Assembly (NCBI GenBank): GCA_030490835.1
Contig: CM059971.1
Coordinates: 127,194,564 to 127,258,563 of the forward strand
Length of the DNA stretch: 64,000 nucleotides
Reading direction: 5' to 3'
DNA from: Annona cherimola
Taxonomy: Eukaryota; Streptophyta; Magnoliopsida; Magnoliales; Annonaceae
Below, piece by piece: positions 11,206 to 22,222 of the stretch (position 1 is the stretch's first letter; each line of letters begins with the position of its first letter). The position numbers and the translations under genes are program-made. Below the pieces are notes generated by a model, which saw nothing but the letters and a program-made list of their open reading frames with translations, ran no database searches and was not told the DNA's origin.

Positions 11206-14200
11206 TCAGTTGACGCCATAGACCCATTTCTCCGCATTGCTGGTGTAATTTACCAATTCTTCCGGTTTAAACCACAGGTTAATTTCGTCCTTGGCGGTTT
11301 CTGGCCCATCGCTCCCATGAATAATATTCCTGCAAGCAATTGACACTTCCCAGTGTGAGAGTTGGTCAAGACTCAAGGCGTCTTAGAAAATGCAAATGTT
11401 CAGAAATCAACAACAAATTTTGAAAGCAGTTCATCAGAGAGCTGAAACATCTCCATTTGTCGATTTTCTTTTCAAGAAAACTGATGCAGCTATTTACTGA
11501 TTAAAAATAAATACAAAGAAACAGAAGCAATTTCACAGCTGAAATGGTTTGCATGTTTGGTGGAAACGACACATCCAAAGAGAATAGATTCATCCCACAA
11601 GTGAACAGGGATGTCACATGTTATCAAAATAATTTGAAAGCATTCATAATGTTTCATATAGAACTGTTCACATTGTTGCTTTGAGAATTATTTTTTTATG
11701 CAAGTCTCATTTGAAAATCCAACAACTAATAACATTCTTCTAATATTATCGGAGCATGATTTCATACACCTAGGTGCACTTAGCTTCTGCGCACTCGAGT
11801 GCAAATACCCTTTTTTTTTGTTTTTTTTTTCAATTTTTTTTCATATGAATGTTAATGTAAGTGTATTTAACATCTGCATTAATTATTACCATTTTTGGAA
11901 ATTTTGGATTTTTTTAAAAAATTTAAAATTGGTGGCATTTTAGTCATTTAAAATTACTAAAAATGACACTGATTTTAAAAAAATTTAAAAATATATCTAA
12001 AAATCTCCAAAAATAGTAAAAATTGATACACATGTTAAACACACTTAAATTAACAATCTTATAAAAAAATTTCAAAAAAAATACAAAAAATAAGTTAAAT
12101 ACACCCGGATGCACTGAAGCTAAGTATACCTGAGTGCATAACATCACATCCCAATATTATCCACTCAATATCAAGAATAAGTTGCAAATAACAAGGGAGC
12201 AACAACAACAACAGTAAGAATTGAAAGAGATCAAATATGTGGATTTTATGGCTTTTGAGGTTTAAAGTAACATTTACACCAGAGACCGTTGAGTGATATG
12301 ACTGGCTCAGGTCTAATAAAAAGTTAGCATTCTGCATTTTGCAAACTGGTTTCCAGGAGAAGAGAACCCAGATCTACATCAAGGACATCAACACAATATT
12401 CAACCTGATGGGGGCACAGTATGCCATCTTACTGAAAACAAATTGTTGATGTCAAGAAAAAATAATCAATCCAATGAATTTAAGGCAAATTACCTTCCAA
12501 CAACAACAGCAAGGTCACCTCTAATAGTTCCCGGCTCTGATTTCTGTGGGTCTGTGGCGCCGATTAGCTTTCGGCCATATTTTATCACTCCGTCACCTTC
12601 CCAAACCTACAAGTATAATGAGAAAGAATGCACATCTTTTAAAGAAATCACACAATTTCTCGTTTTTCAGGAATCATACTGATGGTAGTCGTTCTTGTAA
12701 CAAACCATAGCAATGACAGGACCAGAGCTGAGGAAGTCACAGAGACCATTAAAGAAAGATCTTTCCTTGAGGTCCTGGTAATGCTTCTGAGCAAATTCGT
12801 TGGAAGGAATTACTATTTTTATGGCTACAAGTTTATACCCTTTATGCTCAAAACGTGATATGATTTCTGAGATCTGGAAAAAAAATGAAAGAAAATAGCA
12901 AACGTCAAATATCTGAACTTTCAAGAGAGAATTCATAAAGGAATGGAACAACCAGATAAGTAGCCTAAGTAAAAGTTAAATATGATTTAAATTAACTTTG
13001 ATGCAAGACAAGCACACAAAAACGAAAACATAACAAAAAACTTACCAGTCCTCTTTGCACTCCATCAGGCTTAATTGCAATAAAAGTACGTTCCAACTGA
13101 AAGGGGGTTCAATATTTGTTGGATCAGACAAAGGAAAGAAAATGATTAACATATTCAGTACCATTGGAGCACTTCTATGAAACCCCTCTTCTATGTAACC
13201 CTATCCATTTTTAACATCTACATGGTTGATGAAAAATCCGTTCCATCCATTTTATTCCGCATCATTTATATTATCATGAAAAATACTTTCATTTGTTTAG
13301 TATCACTATATATGAGCCCCATCTACAAATGTATAAAATCAACGTAATAAAATGATTTAATATTAAATATCAAGTTTTAAGTAGGATTTTTAACATCTAA
13401 ACTATCTAAAATATCATAATATATGTATAACTGATTCTATAAAATATTACTACATTCTAATACGTACATGAATGGATCTACGCATTTTTCTTTATTTACA
13501 TATGAATGCACCTATTTTTAAGCAAATGTAGCCTATGCATATATTTGATTTAGATGAAACTTGGTCTCATAGCTAAACAAATAGTGTTAAATATAATGAA
13601 TGGATTGGATTTTCCATCAACCATCAAAATCTCAAAAATGGTGGGGGGCTATGTAGAGTAAGGCCCATATCACGAAAATGGGAAAATAAATAAGCTCAGA
13701 TAAAGGCAATACCTCAGCAGCATGTACCTCCTGCTCCAGGAGCATGTACGCTAGTAGCAGGAAAAGAAATGAATGAATATCAGAAAGGATTCCAAATTAT
13801 ATTTTCGGATTATAATAGCAGAAAGCAAGGAATCCAATACATCTGAAAATCACAAAGAGACCATGGCTCATTTACGCATAGCGAAGAAAATAGTTGTCCC
13901 AAGACTGTGTCTTTGGGCTATCCATAAGCAGAAGAGAAATGAACAATGATATGGAAATAGATTATTTTTTTTCTGGAATTTTTTTTCTGTAAATGGGAGA
14001 AAATGACTAGCTTTATAGGTAGACAGCTTCCTCTGAGGGATGACCTTATAGTGACTGGTTTGAGGAAATGATCACAAGTGACTGAAACAAGTCTTGAGCA
14101 TTTTGCCATATCAAGCAGTTCTGGATCGTTTAAGTGTCAGTTGGGTAACAGCACATTTAATTTGAATCAAAGCTGGATAAATTGTACTGATGATGAACAG

Positions 14201-16450
14201 AAACTTACGCCACATGGCTTCCTGTAAGGAAACACTACATCACTTTTTTGTTCTAGTGTCCATTTGGCATTGAGGAAAAGAAATACAATAATAAATTCCA
14301 CCTTTTACACCACTTTCTTCATACTTTTTGATCTGATTTGACACCTTAACCATCTAACTACTCTCCTTTTCTTCATTATAACTGTATTTCCAATTCTTCT
14401 CTTACATATTTTCATACAATTATTTTATCTATTTTATCCTTAGTTTCCTAACTTCTAATCATTACCACGTCACCACCCCAATTCTTCAAAATTTTCCCTT
14501 ATTTTCTATCACTTTTTTCCCTCATAATTAAACAAACATTCTACCACTCTTTTCCTCGTTGTCAAACACGCCCCTAATGTTATTTTATGATAAAATCTCA
14601 ACTATGTGCATTCTGAGTTGAATATCTAAAATGTACTCTCTTTTTTTTCAGATATTTAGGAAGTTCTGATGCAACCATTAATCTTGTGTTTAACACAATA
14701 TTTAGCTTAAGATCATATTTCCATCCACCACTCCAGCTGAAAATCACTTAATCGTAAGTTCATAATAGATTGATATGTTGACTGCAGTGAGAAAGATGAG
14801 TTAACCCCCCAAAAGAATAGTCAATTATTGCAAAAAGAGATGACAATCAATATGAGGCCACAGTTCTGCTATGAAGGGCTTTATGTCTCAGCCAATGCAG
14901 CTGACGTTTTCCAGCTTCGCAGCCTTGACCAATGCAAGGCTGAGGCCAACATTGACAGAACACAGATGTCGGAGACAAAGCTATGTAGCTACTCATGAAT
15001 GACTCAATGACACATGTCACAAGTTTCTGAACAGAAACATTTTGAAGGGCCAAAAATCTTCAAGGATCAAAGATCATTGTGATTCATCAATGCATGTAAT
15101 AACATAGTGACAAGATAGATTGGGAGAAGAGGGAGGTGATGTTTAATTCATAATGAAACAACCAATACAGACAATAACAACAAAACAGAAGGATCAGAGA
15201 GAAGGTTGATCAATGCAGGAAACTTTATGGCAATAAACAGATGTCCATCTGAATTGGTAATTTAGGGAGAAGTCTAGGTTAGCATTCATATTTAGAATGC
15301 AACCCACGCCTTTTATTTCAACCCACTTTCACATTTAAGAGAATACATTAAATGTGTCATCGTTACTGTAGAAGAGGTTGCGAATGCCACAATGCCATAA
15401 CTTGAGCAAGGGCAGGGGCCCTCTTCTGTTCAGCAGGTTCATCGGTTCACCACCAAAATGCTTCCTGCTCAGACCTTTTACTTTCAAGCCATCATCTCCT
15501 TTCTTCGGTTAGAACTTGAAGTTTCGAAATAGATACAGCACAAGATGTTACAAAGCTAGAATTCAGAAATCAGTTCCCAGCTCATGCATGCAGATGATGG
15601 ACTAAAGATTCAGACAATGACGGTGACACAATAGAATCAATGGAGTCATCATGTTTACAGCAGTCCCACTCAGAAAAAGCAACGGATAGTAAGATGGCAT
15701 ATTGTAGCTGTAAAATCCACGTTTTTCCAAAACACTGTCCTACTGACAAAGCAGGAAATTTCAAACACAAACCTGCTGCAGGAAGAGCAAGGACTCCAGA
15801 GAACCACGTCCTGGAAGCATTCCCTGAGTGCCCTCTCTCGTAAAATGAAGCGAAGGTGGGTGCCTTGCCTCTGAATGAGGTCACTGCAGCTGCTGCAAAC
15901 GCTCTCCCATCTACACGAGAGAATTAGAATTTTTTTTATTTTTGGTGGAAAAAAGCCATCCCCATGTGAAAAACAGTCAAAAGGAAAATTAGAACATTTG
16001 CGATTCCTTCTTTGTAAAATGAATGCTCAATAACAATAGAAGTATACAACATGGCACAACAATACAGTAGCAGCACCACTTCATCACTGAATTGGTCACT
16101 GTTGCTCCAGTTCAATAAAGTGAGTAATCCGATGTTTTTCTCTGTTTTTGGATGCATTTCATCTCAATATACATTTTTAAAATAACACCATGGAAATTTC
16201 CTTGTTTTTAAGTCTTAACTATAAACGAGAGAAACGAAACTGAAATTGAACAACTCAACTCAATCATTTACCAAATGCGGCTGAAGATTCACCGGGAAAC
16301 CAAAAAAAAAAAAAAAAAAAGTCAAAAGAATACACGATAATTGAGAGAACTGAAGCCGGAGGTCTCACCGTGAAGAAGATGAGAGCTTCTTGAAGCAGAG
16401 AGTAGTGATTTAACGGCCTTGGAAACAGATCTGCAGACCTCAGTTCTCAT
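11206..16450 (-). CDS. NDPK3: Nucleoside diphosphate kinase 3 (mitochondrial/organellar type)
   Basis: Transfers the gamma phosphate from ATP to NDPs through a phospho-histidine. Seven coding exons: 16369-16450, 15773-15910, 13713-13750, 13046-13096, 12706-12873, 12494-12606 and 11206-11329. They sum to 714 nt, 237 aa, in phase throughout; Arabidopsis NDPK3 is of similar size. Exon 1 reads [20 protein letters not shown], an Arg/Ser-rich presequence. Exon 2 adds an alanine-rich segment and a hydrophobic stretch ([11 protein letters not shown]). The kinase core begins [17 protein letters not shown] (about residue 87) and continues [28 protein letters not shown] and [20 protein letters not shown]. 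The active site [12 protein letters not shown] has its His near residue 201, and the protein ends EKWVYGVN. The presequence plus linker is typical of type III plant NDPKs of the mitochondrial intermembrane space (family knowledge). Introns carry a MULE-like MITE and a 520-bp element. Confidence 0.95.
11751..12152. mobile_element. MULE-like MITE in the last NDPK3 intron
   Basis: 402-bp foldback flanked by perfect 9-bp duplications AATATTATC (11742-11750 and 12153-12161), the size made by Mutator-like elements. The ends GGAGCATGATTTCATACACC and the inverse GGGATGTGATGTTATGCACT share the downstream ACTTAGCTTC block. The interior is an imperfect A/T palindrome. Confidence 0.85.
13165..13690. mobile_element. 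AT-rich terminal-inverted-repeat element in an NDPK3 intron
   Basis: About 520 bp. The left end CTATGTAACCCTATCCATTTTT ... GGTTGATGAAAAATCC mirrors the right end GGATTTTCCATCAACC ... AAAAATGGTGG...CTATGTAG. Related copies or fragments lie at about 9310-9420, 50560-51060, 52905-54530 (interrupted) and 57880-58380. Boundaries are approximate and no TSD was fixed. Confidence 0.6.
14248..14580. repeat. Candidate MITE, TTTGGCATTGAGGAAAAG type
   Basis: Starts CATTTGGCATTGAGG and ends GTTGTCAAACACGCCCC, with T/C-rich interior. The layout resembles the segments at 10511-10790 and 20628-20880. Inverted ends are weak. It lies in the 2-kb intron of NDPK3. Confidence 0.4.
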
Positions 16451-16524
16451 CTTCCACTACTAGGCGAGGAAATGAGGGAAGAACTGCTAGGGTTTACCAA
16501 CAGCTGAGACTGACTTTCCGAAGA

Positions 16525-16602
16525 TTTTATAGGCGAAGATATGTGATGGATTCCGATGGCCACGTGTATGCAGTTGAAATGCATACGCCTTCCCCACACG
16601 TG
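16525..16602 (-). promoter_or_regulatory. NDPK3 promoter: TATA box and two G-boxes
   Basis: On the minus strand TATAAAA lies at 16525-16531, about 75 bp before the ATG (16448-16450), implying a short leader starting near 16495. Two CACGTG G-box cores lie upstream at 16561-16566 and 16597-16602. The second is inside CCCCACACGTGGGG. G-boxes of this kind bind bZIP/bHLH/PIF-type factors (general knowledge), so light, ABA or stress control is plausible but not shown. Confidence 0.6.
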
Positions 16603-16649
16603 GGGCAACCTTAGCGTTGAAGGGCCGAACTTGGCAATTGGCATCAGTC

Positions 16650-17123
16650 AGGGCGGGCGGGAAGCACCAGAACCACCAACCGCTTCGAAGTTTTCGGAAT
16701 ATGATTCTGTGGTAGGATAGGAATGGGAATCGCCTTTTCCGTTGCTTTAAGCACTTTTTTTTTGCTTGTTTTTTCCTCTGAAAGGCTTAGCAGTTAGCAC
16801 TCTATTTCTGGGTTCGCACTTAGCAGGACGGAGTTCGGTTTCCCCGTGATCATTACATTTCCGTCCACTCTCCACCCGAAAAGGTTTGTCTCTTTTGATG
16901 TCCAATAAAAAAAAAAAAAAAATTATCGAAAAAGCCCTTCCCCACCAATCACAGGTCCACACATGGTTGGTTGGCCGAAAATCCGGCTAGAACCGTCCAT
17001 CGTCACCAAAATATAACTTTTAAAAGCAGAAGGGGTAAAGTAGATTGGGAAATTTTTTTAGGGTTAATTTTAAATATATCACGTTGATCCTTAATTATAA
17101 ATATATATTCATAAAAATATTAG
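16650..17123. other. Upstream flank of NDPK3
   Basis: Near-normal GC to about 17000, then AT-rich. No gene recognised. Confidence 0.4.
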
Positions 17124-17381
17124 GGGTATATTTAGGAATTGATAAAACTTTTAGTTAAAAATTTTGGAGAATATAATTGATGTAATACGATATGGATAAT
17201 GATCAAGAGTAAAGAGGATAAAGTTAAAATAGATAGGTTAGTTGTATAGGTAATTGTGTAGAAATAATTGAAAAGAAGGATAGTTGTATAGAAAAATGTG
17301 AAAAAATAATTAAAAAATATAGAAATTATGGAAAGTGAAAAGTTTTAACTTGACCTTTTATACACAGTGTCAAACACACCC
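17124..17381. mobile_element. Tourist-like MITE copy
   Basis: Begins GGGGTATATTTAGGAATTG and ends GTCAAACACACCC, with internal AAAATAGATAGGTTAGTTGTAT and AAGTGAAAAGTTTTAA family blocks. Oppositely oriented relative to the 2287-2581 copy. Confidence 0.65.
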
Positions 17382-17640
17382 TGCATATACACATTCCTTC
17401 AATCGTTGTTAGTAACTAAGGGCGGTTATCATAGAAAATACCCTAAATACCCTTATCTAACCATAAAAGGACACTATACAGAAATAATATGCGCCTTCAA
17501 AGTACCAAAAAAAAAAATGAATGCAGATGATGGTCAGGTAAATAAAAATGCAACTTGCTTTGTAAAATCATATTTTTTTCCAAAAATTGAGACTGTCGTT
17601 GTCTCATCTTCACAATTGGATCTTTTTTTAGCTCAACTAA

Positions 17641-17921
17641 GGGTGTATTTGGTATTGAATAAAACTTTTGATGAAAAGTTTTGAGGGGTAAAAGTTGTCA
17701 AATGATGTGATATGATAGGGGTAATGATAAGTAGTAAAGAGAATAAAGTTAAAATAGATAGGTTAGTTGTGTGGATAGTTATGTAGAAATGATTGAAAAG
17801 TAGGGTAGTTGTATAGGAAAATGTGAAAAAATGATTAAAAAATATGATAGTAATGAAAAGTGAAAAGTTTTAGATTGAAAAGTTTTAAGTTGACAGTTTT
17901 TATGGATAGCCAAACGCACCC
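17641..17921. mobile_element. Tourist-like MITE copy with TAA duplication
   Basis: 281 bp, ends GGGTGTATTTGGTATTG and CCAAACGCACCC, flanked by TAA on both sides (17638-17640 and 17922-17924). This is the clearest 3-bp PIF/Harbinger signature in the window. Confidence 0.8.
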
Positions 17922-17984
17922 TAAATGTCGTCTTCAACGCTCCAACAAAAAAAAAATATCGTCTTGAACGTATTCCACTATGGG

Positions 17985-18292
17985 AATCCATTGAACCTTG
18001 GTGCACTTAGACTATGTGCATTCAAATGTATTTCACCCAATTTTTATTTTTTTTTATTTTTTTTATGAAACTATTAATATAAGTGATTTAAATTACTAAA
18101 AATACTATTGGTTTTTTAAAATTCGGAAAAAATATTTAAAAATTTTTAAAATGGTAAAAATTGATACATATGTTAAATACACCTAAATTAACAATGGTGC
18201 AAAATAATTTAAAAAAAAAATTAAAAATGTGTATTTGCGCCCGGATGCATTAAGTCTTTAAGTGCACCCGAGTGCACCCAACTGGGCTCCTT
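17985..18292. mobile_element. MULE-like MITE, diverged copy
   Basis: Left part TTGGTGCACTTAGACTATGTGCATTC mirrors right part TGCATTAAGTCTTTAAGTGCACCCG. The A/T-rich interior has GATACATATGTTAAATACACCTAAATTAAC as in the other copies. No TSD fixed. Confidence 0.6.
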
Positions 18293-20967
18293 CGACTTTA
18301 GTACGTAAATTGCTACAAGTTTGTAGTGATTTTTTAGATTGTACATCGACTAATTGAAGAATAGATGAGGAAAATTACCTTCGAATTTGCTGTCTAAAAA
18401 ATCCACATGCAATAGTTGAATTCTAACCCAGCAGGACTACCGGAAAAGTTGTTATCGAGTAGCTTCAGCATGATGAGATTGGGGTTCAACGACAAAACTC
18501 GGGGATCTCACTTGAGAGCTGACTATCATCAAGGTCGGGCAAGGTGAGAAACAGAGCTGCAAACTTTTTTGGTAAATTTTCCATCAAAACAACACTTCAA
18601 ACCGGAGTAGATAGCTCGGATTCCAAGGCTCTCCTATGGCTTACTAGAGAATTGATTAAAGTATATCTCGATTTGCTGGACCTAAGATGTTGCTCAGAAT
18701 CAACCCAAAGAGTTTATTATTCGACATATCAAGATTCACCATTGCCAAGGAGTTGCCAATTTGCAAAGGATCTCTTGTCTCTCTATTATTCGATATTCAG
18801 ATATTCTTCAACTTGAAAGGTTCATTCGAAAGTTATTACGAGCCTATGACAAATCTATGGTGTGTTGAGAGAATTGTCGTATAAAGAGAGATTTCGCAAT
18901 GTGCTGATTTACCAAAAACCAACTAGACTGCGAAGCTTGCCCCTTGAAAAAAAAAAAGAAATCCCATTGGAAAATTATAACCGGTGCTGGACGTGGGAAG
19001 AGACGATGGTATTTTGGGAATTTAAAATATTAAACAGTAGTTTATTAACAGTGGCTGACATAATGAGTATACATGTAATTTTATGAATACTTAGTATATT
19101 TAGAAGTTTGAAAACTTCACAGGTATATTTGCAATTAAGGTTAAATGTAGTGAATATATTTAAAATCAACTTTTTTAAACAAAAAGATAATAAAGCAACA
19201 CAATAGTGATTAATATTAATAGTAAAGAAAATAAAGTTAAAATCATTGAAATAAATATATAAAAAGATGTAAAAAAATTATTTTATTGTAGAGACAATAA
19301 TAAAATGGTAAATCCTAAATGTATCCACAAATTTTGCTAGTTTCATATATATTGATGATTCTCTACAATTTCAAATACACTTATGTAGTTAGTCCAAAAT
19401 TTTATTCATACGAATATCACAAGAACTCACTAAACTAAACATCAACCTCTCTATAAAATGAGGAATATAACCAAACCCTAATTATAATTCTATAATTTTT
19501 AGTACTTTTATCACTATATAATTATATATCATTTAAATATAAAATTTTAATTGTGAATAAACCAATCCTAGGTCATACTAGGGCTTGATTATATTCATCA
19601 TTTAAAAAGATCCTATCAACCCATTTAATAGGTCCTTAACAATATAGGTATAGATGGAATTTTAGGCAAATTATATGAGTATACTTAGAATTATTGAAAC
19701 ACCACAATTATAATTAGAATTAAAAGAAAATTTTGTTAATATATTTGGAATTTGCTTTAATAAACAAGCACGGTATTTGATAATTAAAATATCAAATTAT
19801 TATCAAAATCTAGGTACAAAATCTAGGTAGAAAAGTGATTTTTTTTACTTGTAAATGTCACGAAAGGGATTTTTAAATGTGAAAAAAGATATAGAAGAAA
19901 GTTCAAATAATAAAATAATGTTAAACAGTTGATGTAATATTATAGGGAGGAGTGGCTAAAATAAATAAGACAAGTAATGATAGAGAAGAGGTATAATTTT
20001 TAAGAGTTAAAACACAAAAAAGCATGTTCAAGATCATCTAATTGGATGAAACGGGGTAGGATTTATAAAATTCTAAGAAAATTCTATTTCTAAAGTTATT
20101 TCTCTCATTTCTTATAAAACCTTTTATTTTTCTAATATATAACAATCTTACTTTTTTCAATACCAATACTACTTTTCCCATTCTAATATGATCTTTCATT
20201 TCTGGGATCTTTCTTCATCCAATCTTCTGTTCATATGTAATTTCATTAGATAAATTCGAAACAACCCTAATGTTGAAAGATGTGAACAAAGATGACTAAC
20301 TTTGCCACCATTTTTAGCTTACCTAAACAAAACCTTACACACCTTATCTCATTGAAATCGATTCATACGTATGTTCCATAAAAAAAAAAATTCATACGTA
20401 TCTTCACTCTTCTTTGTTCTTCTATTATCCCGTTAAATATTTTAAAATTATATCAAGTTCTCACCATAATCTCCGCCCTCAAAATTACAAAATGCCCTAC
20501 TGGCATGGTGTGCTTCCGCAATGTACCAAACTGCTTAAATTAGTATAAAACAAAAAGACAGACAGACACCACTGTGAAAGAATCCAAGAATTAATTCGGA
20601 CTGAAGGCACGTCTGGAAATGGATGCGACGAAACATGAGGTTAGAAATCATTGGAGCACTGTTTTTGAATTCTATTATTATCCAAATCATCGTACTTTTC
20701 CACTTGTATCCTACATTCTAATCATTTTTTTATCAATTACTTTTCAACAAATCTATTTATTTCAACTTTAACCATATCATTTTATATTAATCACACGATT
20801 TTTAAAATATTTTATTTACTACTCCCACCTCATCCCACATTTTTCACAACTTTCGCTTTTCCAAACATCCCCTGAGCAATATCCTCTATTTAGAACGAAA
20901 AAACGACAAGTAGGCCATAAACGTGATCATCCGTCTCGCATTTACCATTCACCTGTTTCGTTCAGTT
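18293..20967. other. Unassigned intergenic DNA
   Basis: Positions 18420-18960 have near-normal GC and look unlike the repeats, with short open frames but no protein I recognise; possibly a decayed gene fragment. Positions 19000-20620 are AT-rich. Positions 20628-20880 resemble a low-similarity MITE (CATTGGAGCACTG...TTTCCAAACATCCCC). Confidence 0.4.
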
Positions 20968-20976
20968 ATAATTTCT

Positions 20977-21169
20977 AAGACATGATACAGTGACCTCAGA
21001 TGCACTTAGCTTCGGTGTACCTAAGTACATTCTTTTAATATTTTAGGACACTGCCATTGATTTTAAAAAATCTAAAAAAATATTTAAAAATATCAAAAAA
21101 TGATAATGGGTAAAAATACACCCAATTGCACTAAAGCTAAGTGCACCCAAGTGCATTTAAAAACATCCC
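20977..21169. mobile_element. Short MULE-like MITE, internally deleted
   Basis: 193 bp with the family ends (GATGCACTTAGCTTCGGTGTACC and GCACTAAAGCTAAGTGCACCC), flanked by near-identical 9-mers ATAATTTCT (20968-20976) and ATAATTTTT (21170-21178). It is about half the length of the other copies, so much of the interior is missing. Confidence 0.65.
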
Positions 21170-21283
21170 ATAATTTTTTGGAGGAAAATTATCTGAAAAG
21201 CCAGCTCCTCATTTGCTCATTTTTCCATGAACGCAAAAATCTACCATTTCAAGTGCTCGAAAGAAAGAAGGCAGGCTTCCTAC

Positions 21284-21893
21284 TAGGGGTGTTAATGGTC
21301 ATGATCAACCCGTCAACCCACTCGTCCAACACGTTTATAAATGAGTTTGAGTTGAGATTTTTAAACAAATGAGTTATAATCCGTCAACCCGTTTAACCAT
21401 TTAATTAAATAAATGGATTAGGGTTGAGATTTTATAACTCGTCAACCCGTTTAGTAACTCATTTAACCCATCTATCCTGTTCAAGCCGTTTAATTCGTTC
21501 AACCCATTTAACTCGCTTAACTCATTAAAGTTTTATATATATATACATGTAAACCCCTTGAATATTTTCTTTCTCTAAGTCTTCCTCAAATCACCAAATT
21601 TTTATTTTGCCACTACTACCCTAATTATATTTTCCCGTTACTGCCCTATTTCCATTTCCCCTACGCTGAAAACACTCTCTCATCTCTCCTTGCAAGATCA
21701 TCATTTACTAAAGTTTAAGCTTTCAGGTTATTTGCTATACAACCCGTTAACAACCCACCATCTCGTTTAATAAATGGGTTAGGGTTGAGGTTTTTTAAAT
21801 GGGTTAATAAACGGATTAGGGTTGAGATATTTTAAATGGGTTAGGATTATGATTAGGCTCCAACCCGTCCAACCCGATCCGTTAACACCCCTA
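21284..21893. mobile_element. hAT-like non-autonomous element, GGGGTGTTAA ends
   Basis: 610 bp, termini TAGGGGTGTTAA and TTAACACCCCTA, flanked by perfect 8-bp duplications CTTCCTAC (21276-21283 and 21894-21901). Subterminal CAACCCGTTTAA arrays are the counterpart of the CGGGT arrays in the 1788-2947 element. No transposase. Confidence 0.85.
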
Positions 21894-22222
21894 CTTCCTA
21901 CCTTCCGAATAGACAATCCAAAGTTGTACGCCGGTACATCCTTCAATTACGACCTGTTGCGAAAAGCCAATGACTAGAAGTCGAAAGATTTTTAGCTATA
22001 CAAGGAAACCACAGTGATTTGGGCAATACACATCTTCAATGAGTCCAAAGTCAAACACAACAGATTTCATTGCAGGCCACCAGGCCAGCACGAAAAAATA
22101 GCTCCCCATATACAATAGCGCAGGACCTGCAGCTCAGAAACCAACTTCAGGGCTTCTATCAGCTGACATGGCAACTTTCCATGGCACATCAATCTATTTA
22201 CGAAACACACACACACAGAGCT

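Noticed and set aside
18544..18884. Possible gene in two plus-strand frames
   Set aside because: No recognisable motif, frames overlap and no splice pattern could be built. Left as unassigned DNA.
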